Under the pieces are notes generated by a model. That model had not been told where the DNA came from. It ran no database searches and saw nothing but the letters and a program-made list of their open reading frames with translations. Shown here in pieces: positions 1-6,104 of a stretch of DNA of 8,292 bases. Position numbers and translations under genes: made by a program. Numbering within the stretch: the stretch's first letter is position 1; the number at the start of each line of letters is the position of its first letter. The DNA lies in NCBI GenBank assembly GCA_017394765.1, contig JAFPXF010000047.1, forward strand, positions 1 to 8,292, written 5' to 3'. This DNA is from Bacteroidales bacterium. GTDB lineage: Bacteria; Bacteroidota; Bacteroidia; Bacteroidales; WCHB1-69.

Positions 1-3000
1 ACATACGCCTTCGCCGAAACCGCCTGCGACAGCTTCACCTGGAACGACTCCGTCTATACCATGACGGGCGACTATGTGCAGCACTTCGAAACCATCCACG
101 GATGCGACTCCACGGTGACACTACATCTCACCGTCAACTACTCCACCACCTATACCGATGTCCACGATGTCTGCGACACTTTCATCTGGATTGACGGCAT
201 CACCTACACCGAAAGCACCAACACCCCGACCTTCACACTTGTCAACGCCGTAGGATGCGACTCTTTGGTGACGCTCAATCTGACCGTCAGACATTCCACC
301 TATTACACCGATATCCACAATGTTTGTGACACCTTCACTTGGATTAACGGCATCACCTACACTGAAAGCACCGATACCCCGACAGTTGTCATCCCCAACG
401 CTGCAGGTTGCGACTCCATTGTCACCCTTGATCTTACAGTCAGACATTCCACTTATTTCACCGATGTGCAAGATGTTTGCGATTCTCTGACTTGGATTAA
501 TGGCATAACCTACACTGAGAGCACCAGCACCCCGACAGTTGTCATCCCCAACGCTGCAGGTTGCGACTCCATTGTCACCCTTCATCTCACGGTCAGACAT
601 TCCACCTATTTCACCGACATTCAGAATGTCTGCGATTCTCTGACGTGGATTGACGGTATCACCTACACCGAGAGCACCAACACCCCGACCTTCACGCTTG
701 TCAACGCTGTGGGCTGCGACTCCATTGTCACCCTTAATCTCACGGTCAGACATTCCACCTATTTCACCGATGTCCACGACGTTTGTGACACCTTCACTTG
801 GATCAACGGCATTACCTACACCGAAAGCAACGACACAGCAATTTATACACTTCCCAATGCCGTGGGCTGCGACTCCATTGTAACCCTTAACCTTACGGTC
901 AGACATTCCACTTACTACACCGATGTCCATGACGTTTGTGACACCTTTACTTGGATTAACGGCATCACCTACACCGAAAGCACCGACACCCCGACAGTGG
1001 TCATCCCCAATGCCGTGGGTTGCGACTCCATTGTCACCCTTGATCTTACGGTCAGACATTCCACTTATTTCACCGATGTGCAAGATGTCTGCGATTCTCT
1101 GACCTGGATCAATGGCATCACCTACACCGAAAGCACCAACACCCCGACCTTCACGCTCACCAACGCGGCGGGCTGCGACTCTGTGGTGACGCTTAACCTG
1201 ACCGTCCGCCACTCTTCCGACTCAATCCTGACGCTTACTGTCTGCGATTCCCTGGTGTGGCACGGACGCACATTCTTCGAGAGCACCGATACCGCCACCT
1301 ATCACACACTTAACGCTGTCGGCTGCGACTCCACCGTGACGCTCCACCTCACCGTCAATTACTCCGACACCACCCACTTCCACATCTCGGAGTGCGACAG
1401 CTACACATGGAATAATGTGAGCTACACGAACACTGGAACTTACACACAGTCGTTCTCTACCATACACGGCTGCGACTCCACTGTTTTCCTCCATCTTACC
1501 ATCCATCACAGCGTGGACACCATCGTGAACGTCGAGACCTGTAATATCCATGTCTGGAACGATTCCACTTACACGCAGTCCGGCACCTACACACAACAAT
1601 TCCACACCATCCACGGTTGCGACTCAACTGTCACGTTGCATCTCACCGTCTATTACGACATAGCCACCGCCTTCTCAGCCGCCGCATGCGACAGCTTCGT
1701 ATGGAATGGCCAGGCTTACACGCAATCCGGCGATTTCATCAACACCCTGCTGACCACGCACGGTTGCGACTCGGTTGTCACCATGCACCTCATCATCAGC
1801 CACAGCAGCAGCTCCGAATTCACCGTCTCAGAATGTGAAACCTATACATGGAACAGCCAAACTTACACCCAATCCGGCAACTACACCCAGCAATTCACCA
1901 ATGCTGTGGGTTGCGACTCCACCGTAACACTCCATCTGACCATTTACAATCCGGTGCATACTGCTGTCACGCAGCTCGCTTGCGAAACCTACACCTGGAA
2001 CGGACAGACATACACACAATCAGGCACATACACCCACACACATCTGGATGCGCACGGTTGCACGCAGGTCGATACCCTGCACCTTGACATCGGCCACCCG
2101 CACCATATAGCCACCATCGTCACCGAGTGCGAGTCCTACACCTGGAACGGGACCACCTACACCAGTTCCGGCAACTACACCTACTCGCACATCGATGACC
2201 ACGGTTGCACGCAGGTGGACACCCTCCACCTCACCATCTTCAACCCGGTACACACGGCGCTCACGGACAGCGCATGCGAGTCGTACATCTGGAACGGGAC
2301 CACCTACACCAATTCCGGCAGCTACACCTTCTCGCATCCCGACGCCCACGGCTGCACGCAGGTCGATACCCTCCACCTCACCGTCTATCACCCTGACCAT
2401 ACGGCCATCACCGTCGTCGAGTGCGAGACATACACCTGGGCGCTTGGCAACGGTCTTACCTACACCGAGTCCGGAACCTACACTTACGAGCATCCCGATG
2501 CACACGGCTGCACGCAAGTCGATACCCTCCACCTCACCGTCAACTTCCCGACGCACACCGCCGTGACCGTCTATGTCTGCGACGACTACGTCTGGAACGG
2601 GCACACCTATACAACAGATGGCGACTACACGTTCGCCCATCCCGACGAGAACGGCTGCACGCAAGTCGATACCCTGCATCTGATCTATGTGAGCACCGAC
2701 ATCAGGGTCGTCACGCTCACCAGCAACTTCTGCGAGAACGAGTCCGCCGTCCTGAATGTGCAGTGCGAACTGACCGACTATCTGTGGAGCAACGGAGAGA
2801 CCTCTCCCACCATCACCGTTTACGAGCCCGGCACCTACACCGTGACCGCCTCGCAAGGCGAGTGTGTGCTTGAGTCTCAGATCACCATCAGACCTTGCGT
2901 ACACCCGCTGATGTTGCCCAACGCCTTCACACCCAACGGAGACGGTCTGAACGACTACTTCTGCCTCCCAGAGGGCGCTCTCGCCGAGGTTCAAGACAGG

Positions 3001-3186
3001 GACTTCCAGATCTACATCTACAACCGTTGGGGCGAACTCGTCTATACGTCCACCAACAAATACTTCCAGTGGCATGGTGAATACAAGGGGCAACTCCATC
3101 ATAACACCATCTACAACTATGTGATCCACTACCGCAACATCAATGGTGAACCAAGCATGACAAGTGGCAGCATCACTGTGCTGTAA
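1..3186 (+). CDS. Giant repeat-containing surface/secreted protein with T9SS type B sorting domain (5' truncated)
   Basis: The frame is open from the first base, so the true start lies upstream; the ATG at 61 is internal. The visible part is 1061 codons. It has about 18 repeats of 48-51 residues, each of the form CDS-x-x-W-N-G-x-x-Y-T ... GCDS-x-V-T-L-x-L-T-V, with two cysteines about 28 residues apart that could form a disulfide. The first is at codons 1-50, seven near-identical units follow to codon 407, then ten diverged units to about 897. The last five have GCTQVDTLHL in place of GCDS-x-V-T-L. Codons 898-970 resemble an Ig/PKD-like module (LWSNGETSPTITV, GTYTVTA). Codons 971-1061 match the gliding-motility-associated type B sorting domain (LPNAFTPNGDGLNDYF, YNRWGELVY), which in this family directs export through the T9SS. 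An adhesin or matrix role is inferred from the architecture only. Domain class is confident; function is unknown. Confidence 0.93.
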   Translation, partial: TYAFAETACDSFTWNDSVYTMTGDYVQHFETIHGCDSTVTLHLTVNYSTTYTDVHDVCDTFIWIDGITYTESTNTPTFTLVNAVGCDSLVTLNLTVRHSTYYTDIHNVCDTFTWINGITYTESTDTPTVVIPNAAGCDSIVTLDLTVRHSTYFTDVQDVCDSLTWINGITYTESTSTPTVVIPNAAGCDSIVTLHLTVRHSTYFTDIQNVCDSLTWIDGITYTESTNTPTFTLVNAVGCDSIVTLNLTVRHSTYFTDVHDVCDTFTWINGITYTESNDTAIYTLPNAVGCDSIVTLNLTVRHSTYYTDVHDVCDTFTWINGITYTESTDTPTVVIPNAVGCDSIVTLDLTVRHSTYFTDVQDVCDSLTWINGITYTESTNTPTFTLTNAAGCDSVVTLNLTVRHSSDSILTLTVCDSLVWHGRTFFESTDTATYHTLNAVGCDSTVTLHLTVNYSDTTHFHISECDSYTWNNVSYTNTGTYTQSFSTIHGCDSTVFLHLTIHHSVDTIVNVETCNIHVWNDSTYTQSGTYTQQFHTIHGCDSTVTLHLTVYYDIATAFSAAACDSFVWNGQAYTQSGDFINTLLTTHGCDSVVTMHLIISHSSSSEFTVSECETYTWNSQTYTQSGNYTQQFTNAVGCDSTVTLHLTIYNPVHTAVTQLACETYTWNGQTYTQSGTYTHTHLDAHGCTQVDTLHLDIGHPHHIATIVTECESYTWNGTTYTSSGNYTYSHIDDHGCTQVDTLHLTIFNPVHTALTDSACESYIWNGTTYTNSGSYTFSHPDAHGCTQVDTLHLTVYHPDHTAITVVECETYTWALGNGLTYTESGTYTYEHPDAHGCTQVDTLHLTVNFPTHTAVTVYVCDDYVWNGHTYTTDGDYTFAHPDENGCTQVDTLHLIYVSTDIRVVTLTSNFCENESAVLNVQCELTDYLWSNGETSPTITVYEPGTYTVTASQGECVLESQITIRPCVHPLMLPNAFTPNGDGLNDYFCLPEGALAEVQDRDFQIYIYNRWGELVYTSTNKYFQWHGEYKGQLHHNTIYNYVIHYRNINGEPSMTSGSITVL
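151..1221 (+). repeat. Seven tandem 153-bp (51-codon) coding repeats
   Basis: Seven in-frame units of exactly 153 bp run end to end, visible from GTCAGACATTCCAC recurring every 153 bases (ending near 300, 453, 606, 759, 912 and 1065). Units share W-I-[DN]-G-I-T-Y-T-E-S but fall into variant classes: heads V-H-D-V-C-D-T-F or V-Q-D-V-C-D-S-L, tails P-T-F-T-L or P-T-V-V-I-P-N. Units 2 and 3 share an identical 54-bp stretch (376-429 and 529-582). The unit 2/3 junction closely matches the unit 6/7 junction 612 bp downstream. This points to duplication of unit blocks or conversion between units, so copy number is likely to vary and to be hard to assemble from short reads. Confidence 0.95.
1222..2691 (+). 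repeat. Ten diverged repeats of the same fold, two sequence classes
   Basis: Ten further units follow at the protein level without near-identity in DNA. The first five keep the GCDS-x-V-x-x-x-L ending (for example CDSYTWNN, CDSFVWNG, CETYTWNS). The last five, from about base 1970, share CETYTWNG- or CESYTWNG-like starts and a conserved GCTQVDTLHL ending, and look like a separate expansion of a single ancestral unit. One of these carries a three-residue insertion (TWALGNGLTY). They end where the protein enters its Ig-like module. Confidence 0.85.
2911..3183 (+). other. T9SS type B C-terminal sorting domain (within the repeat protein)
   Basis: The last 91 residues carry the hallmarks of the gliding-motility-associated C-terminal domain: N-A-F-T-P-N-G-D-G-L-N-D-Y-F, then IYIYNRWGELVY, a W-H-G turn, Y-N-Y-V-I-H-Y, and a final G-S-I-T-V-L. 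In the T9SS this domain is recognised at the outer membrane. Known type B cargo such as SprB-like adhesins is often very large and repetitive, which fits this protein. The reading frame ends a few residues after the last beta strand, as expected for an intact domain. Confidence 0.92.
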
Positions 3187-3197
3187 GAAAAAAAATA

Positions 3198-3205
3198 TAT
3201 CTTTG
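3198..3205 (+). promoter_or_regulatory. Promoter -7 box of recG (TATCTTTG)
   Basis: TATCTTTG matches the Bacteroidota -7 consensus TAnnTTTG exactly and lies in an A/T-rich stretch just after the stop codon of the repeat protein. A transcript would begin near 3210 and leave about 40 bases before the ATG at 3249. No clear TTG -33 element is seen at the usual spacing; the upstream part would fall inside the end of the preceding gene. It indicates that recG has its own promoter and need not be co-transcribed with the repeat gene. Confidence 0.65.
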
Positions 3206-3248
3206 CGTTTTGTTTAAAAAAAAACGAAACAGAGCATACATCAACGCA

Positions 3249-5363
3249 ATGACTGCACAACGAGACCTGTTGCAAACCCCGATCGAGTTCCTCAAGGGGG
3301 TGGGGCCCAAGCGGGCTGAAGTGTTCCAAAAGGAGTTCGACATCCGCACGTTCGGCGACCTGCTGCACTATTATCCCTACCGTCATGTGGACAAATCGCA
3401 TGTTCACCATGTCACTGACATCGTGGAGGAGGGAGGCTACATCCAGTTGAGGGGACGGATTACCGGAGCGCAGGTGCTCGGCGAGCAACGCGCCAAACGC
3501 CTTGTCGCCAACTTCGCGGACGAGACGGGCAGCCTTGAGTTGGTCTGGTTCAACGGCATCAAATGGGTGCAGGAATTGCTGCAAAAGAAGCAGGAGTTCA
3601 TCATTTTCGGCAAGCCGACGCTTTTCAACGGCCGTTGGAACATGACCCACCCGGAGATGATCGACCCGGACGCTCAAAGCGGGTCGCCCGTGCCGACAGG
3701 GTTCATGCCCCTCTACAACACCTCCGACTTCGCCAAGCGCAAGACCCTTGACTCCAAGGCCGTGGCCAAACTGACCGCCAACCTGGTGCCCATCGTGCGC
3801 AATGTCATCCCCGAAACGCTGCCCGACGACCTGGTGAAGCATCTCAACCTGCTGTCATTGAACGAGGCTCTGTGCAACATCCACTACCCCGAAGACAGCC
3901 AGAAACTGTCGCGCGCCGTGCTGCGCCTCAAGTTCGACGAGCTCTTCTTCCTGCAGCTGAAGATGCTTCTGTTGAAACAAATCAACACCCAGCGCATCCC
4001 CGGCCACCGGTTCGACACCGTGGGGCACTATTTCAACACCTTCTACAAGGAGCATCTCCACTTTGAGCTGACCAACGCCCAGAAGCGGGTCATACGCGAG
4101 ATCCGGGGCGACATGGGCAGCGGACGGCAGATGAACCGGCTGCTGCAGGGCGACGTGGGCAGCGGAAAAACCATCGTTGCCCTCTTCTCCATGCTCATCG
4201 CCAAAGACAACAACTTCCAAAGCTGCCTGATGGCCCCCACGGAAATCCTGGCCACCCAGCATTTCGAGAAGATCAGTCGCCAGCTGGCCCCTTTGGGCAT
4301 GCGGGTGGAATTCCTGTCGGGCTCCACCAAGACCGCCAAGCGGCGGCAGATTCTGGAGGGGCTGCAAAGCGGCGATGTCGATATTCTCGTGGGCACACAC
4401 GCCCTCATCGAAGACAACGTCGTGTTCCAGAACCTCGGTCTGGCCGTCATCGACGAGCAGCACCGTTTCGGGGTGGAGCAGCGTGCCAAGCTGTGGCGCA
4501 AGAACAGCATGCCACCGCATGTGCTGGTGATGACCGCCACACCCATCCCGCGCACCCTGGCCATGACGCTCTACGGCGACCTCGACATCTCCGTCATCGA
4601 CGAGCTGCCACAAGGCAGAAAGCCCATCATAACCGAACATCTGTACGAGAAAGACCGCCTCAAGCTGTTCGGCTTCATGCAGCGGGAAATCGACAAAGGA
4701 CGGCAAGTCTTCATGGTGTATCCCCTCATCCAGGAGTCGGAAAAGACGGACTTGCTGGACCTGATGGCCGGCTACGAGGCCGTGACGCGTTCCTTTCCCC
4801 CACCCCGGTACGGCATCGGGGTGGTGCATGGCAAGATGAAGGCGGAAGACAAGGATTTCGAGATGCAGCGGTTTGCCAAGAACCAGTCGCAGATCCTGCT
4901 CTCCACCACGGTCATCGAAGTGGGCATCGACATCCCCAACGCCACCGTGATGGTCATCGAGAACGCGGAACGCTTCGGGCTGTCGCAGCTCCACCAGCTG
5001 CGCGGCCGCGTGGGCCGGGGCGGCAACCAGTCGTACTGCATCCTCATGTCCAAGTACGAGCTGAGCTCCGAAGGACGCAAACGCCTCAACGCGATGGTGA
5101 GCACCAACGACGGCTTCGAGATCGCCAACTTCGACCTGCAGCTGCGCGGGCCGGGCGACATCCAAGGCACGCAGCAGAGTGGTATGCTCGACCTTCACGT
5201 GGCCGACTTGGCCAAAGACGAGAAGTTGGTGGCCTACACCCGCAACTTAGCCATGGAAGTGTTAGAGAAGGACCCGCTGTTAGAGAAGGCGGAGAATCGC
5301 CGCCTGCGGGAAAAGGTGGCCGAAATGGCACACGGCGAAGTGGACTGGAGCGTCATCAGCTGA
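3249..5363 (+). CDS. recG: ATP-dependent DNA helicase RecG
   Basis: RecG is a monomeric superfamily 2 helicase that unwinds branched DNA, regressing stalled replication forks and processing Holliday junctions and R-loops in the cytoplasm. The protein is 704 residues, normal for the family. The N-terminal wedge domain has G-V-G-P-K-R-A at 17-23 and an OB-fold at about 64-138. Helicase motifs follow in order: Walker A GDVGSGKT (301-308), APTE (329-332), DEQH box (402-405), MTATPIPRTLA (428-438), TTVIEVGID (about 553-561) and QLRGRVGRG (583-591). The RecG-specific translocation segment TNDGFEI ... LRGPGDIQGTQQSG is at 619-645. All key residues are intact. The ATG at 3249 is preferred over an in-frame TTG at 3210, which would sit at the predicted transcription start and add a lysine-rich 13-residue extension. 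The last 8 bases overlap the convergent small ORF. Confidence 0.97.
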   Translation: MTAQRDLLQTPIEFLKGVGPKRAEVFQKEFDIRTFGDLLHYYPYRHVDKSHVHHVTDIVEEGGYIQLRGRITGAQVLGEQRAKRLVANFADETGSLELVWFNGIKWVQELLQKKQEFIIFGKPTLFNGRWNMTHPEMIDPDAQSGSPVPTGFMPLYNTSDFAKRKTLDSKAVAKLTANLVPIVRNVIPETLPDDLVKHLNLLSLNEALCNIHYPEDSQKLSRAVLRLKFDELFFLQLKMLLLKQINTQRIPGHRFDTVGHYFNTFYKEHLHFELTNAQKRVIREIRGDMGSGRQMNRLLQGDVGSGKTIVALFSMLIAKDNNFQSCLMAPTEILATQHFEKISRQLAPLGMRVEFLSGSTKTAKRRQILEGLQSGDVDILVGTHALIEDNVVFQNLGLAVIDEQHRFGVEQRAKLWRKNSMPPHVLVMTATPIPRTLAMTLYGDLDISVIDELPQGRKPIITEHLYEKDRLKLFGFMQREIDKGRQVFMVYPLIQESEKTDLLDLMAGYEAVTRSFPPPRYGIGVVHGKMKAEDKDFEMQRFAKNQSQILLSTTVIEVGIDIPNATVMVIENAERFGLSQLHQLRGRVGRGGNQSYCILMSKYELSSEGRKRLNAMVSTNDGFEIANFDLQLRGPGDIQGTQQSGMLDLHVADLAKDEKLVAYTRNLAMEVLEKDPLLEKAENRRLREKVAEMAHGEVDWSVIS

Positions 5364-5490
5364 ACAGAAATCTAACAAGGTTAAACAGCAATACCACCAG
5401 CGGCAATCGCCACCAGTTGCGAGCCATACGTTCCCAAAAATTTTCTGCCATAGGTTCCTCAAAATCAGCTGTGGTCTTTACCTCTTCCAT
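5356..5490 (-). CDS. Predicted 44-residue small membrane protein
   Basis: This short frame starts with ATG at 5490 and ends with TGA at 5358-5356, overlapping the 3' end of recG by 8 bases tail to tail. The start is constrained: an in-frame TGA lies two codons upstream. The N-terminal half is charged and acidic (MEEVKTTADFEEP), followed by a basic, tryptophan-rich patch (WERMARNWWR, residues 19-28) and a hydrophobic stretch at about residues 29-43 (LPLVVLLFNLVRFLF) that could insert in the inner membrane with its N-terminus in the cytoplasm. A TAGTTTTG promoter box lies 24 bases upstream inside the 56-bp repeat that also precedes the protease. I do not recognise the family. The composition, boundaries and promoter favour a real gene, but a chance ORF cannot be excluded. 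Confidence 0.55.
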   Translation of the reverse strand: MEEVKTTADFEEPMAENFWERMARNWWRLPLVVLLFNLVRFLFS

Positions 5491-5508
5491 ATTTCAATCA
5501 TCAAAACA

Positions 5509-5564
5509 GGTTGCAAAACTACGAAATTTCTGCTTCAGAAAAGAAGATTTTCGGGGTGTTTTTT
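5509..5564 (-). promoter_or_regulatory. Promoter-bearing 56-bp repeat, copy 1 (upstream of the small ORF)
   Basis: This segment is 55/56 identical to 7848-7903; the single difference is A5539 versus G7878. Read on the minus strand it ends with TAGTTTTG (5521-5514), a perfect TAnnTTTG box, 24 bases before the ATG of the 44-residue ORF. The conserved part upstream includes a C/G-rich ACCCCG and a partial dyad (CTTC ... GAAG). Similarity continues weakly downstream through TCAATCATCAAA. No standard -33 TTG is visible, so an alternative sigma factor or an activator is possible. Confidence 0.7.
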
Positions 5565-5637
5565 TGACATAAAAAGGCAATGACATAGAAGTTGACCTGG
5601 AGAGACAAATACAACGGGCACGGATCCCTTAAACACC

Positions 5638-5719
5638 TGTGGCACCTTCGTGCCACAAGGCGCTAACTCCCCTTCTGATTTTCAGAAGGGGTGCCCGAAG
5701 GGCGGGGTAGTTAATATGA
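5638..5719 (+). repeat. Three-hairpin intergenic element, copy 1
   Basis: Three perfect hairpins follow one another. H1 is TGTGGCAC (5638-5645), loop CTTC, GTGCCACA (5650-5657). H2 is CCCCTTCTGA (5669-5678), loop TTT, TCAGAAGGGG (5682-5691). H3 is GCCC (5693-5696), loop GAA, GGGC (5700-5703), followed by GGGGTAGT. An inverted relative lies at 5873-5952. The arrangement resembles REP-type palindromic intergenic repeats; no transposase for them is in the window. H2 could also stop transcription, but no T-run follows it. Confidence 0.8.
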
Positions 5720-5798
5720 GAGATTGGCCGTTAGGCCATCCTTGTTGTCCGCCTTGCGGTTCGTTCGAAAACAACCGACAAATTCCTATTCAAAGGGA

Positions 5799-5848
5799 GA
5801 TTCTGATCATAGCGGTCTTTGATTCTGATGCTGTTAATAGCGGTCTTC
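5799..5848. repeat. Two imperfect direct repeats (GATTCTGAT ... ATAGCGGTCTT)
   Basis: Two adjacent units each begin GATTCTGAT (5799-5807 and 5821-5829) and end ATAGCGGTCTT (5809-5819 and 5837-5847). They differ by a short insertion between these blocks in the second unit. They lie in the spacer between the two inverted three-hairpin elements. A further TCTGATCATA at 5969-5978 repeats the one at 5802-5811. No function is evident. The rest of the spacer (5720-5872) holds only small GGCC and CCGC palindromes. Confidence 0.6.
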
Positions 5849-5872
5849 TCTTCTATAAAGTACTATAATTCT

Positions 5873-5952
5873 TCATGTTACTACCCCGGCCTGCGGCCAC
5901 CCCTTCTAAAATAGAAGGGGAGTCTTGGGATGTCCGCACGGGTGTGCGGACA
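5873..5952 (-). repeat. Three-hairpin intergenic element, copy 2 (inverted)
   Basis: On the minus strand this reads in the same order as copy 1. H1 has arms TGTCCGCAC (5931-5939) and GTGCGGACA (5944-5952). H2 has arms CCCCTTCTA (5900-5908) and TAGAAGGGG (5912-5920). H3 is GGCC (5888-5891), TGC, GGCC (5895-5898), then CGGGGTAGT in the minus-strand sense. The H1-H2 linker is 10 bases against 11 in copy 1 and ends ACT in both. Stem sequences of H1 and H3 differ from copy 1 but remain fully paired. Confidence 0.8.
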
Positions 5953-6104
5953 AGGGAAATAATGTGCATCTGATCATAACAAAGACTGCAACTGCAAATG
6001 TAATCTGTTATGCTAATCCGTAATAACCAAAAAACTATAGGTCAACAATCTATATCATTGCATCTATTTTTGGTGCCCGACTGGGGCAAAAGTCCGGTAG
6101 GGAA

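Noticed and set aside
121..1212. Long open frame on the minus strand opposite the tandem repeats (363 codons)
   Set aside because: It is the antisense image of a periodic coding sequence: a repeat unit that lacks stops once lacks them seven times. Its protein is a low-complexity G/V/D-rich repeat, and no promoter supports it.
2020..3129. Minus-strand open frame of 369 codons opposite the end of the repeat protein
   Set aside because: Same cause. The plus-strand frame contains a recognisable sorting domain; the antisense product has no recognisable domain.
3210..3248. Upstream TTG start that would lengthen RecG by 13 residues
   Set aside because: It coincides with the transcription start predicted from TATCTTTG, leaves no leader, and encodes a lysine-rich tail; the ATG at 3249 gives a normal family N-terminus.
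3855..5198. Minus-strand frame (447 codons) and a plus-strand shifted frame (4493-5572) over recG
   Set aside because: The recG frame is intact with every helicase motif, and these overlapping frames show no domain and unlikely amino acid composition (H/R/Q-rich).
5650..5868. 72-codon plus-strand frame beginning with GTG
   Set aside because: Most of it is translated from the three-hairpin element and nearby palindromes; the product is a typical artefact of palindromic repeats.
6074..6088. Hairpin TGCCC-GACTG-GGGCA just after the protease stop, considered as its terminator
   Set aside because: The stem is only 5 bp and on the minus strand it is followed by ACCAAAAA, not a T-run. Not convincing as an intrinsic terminator.
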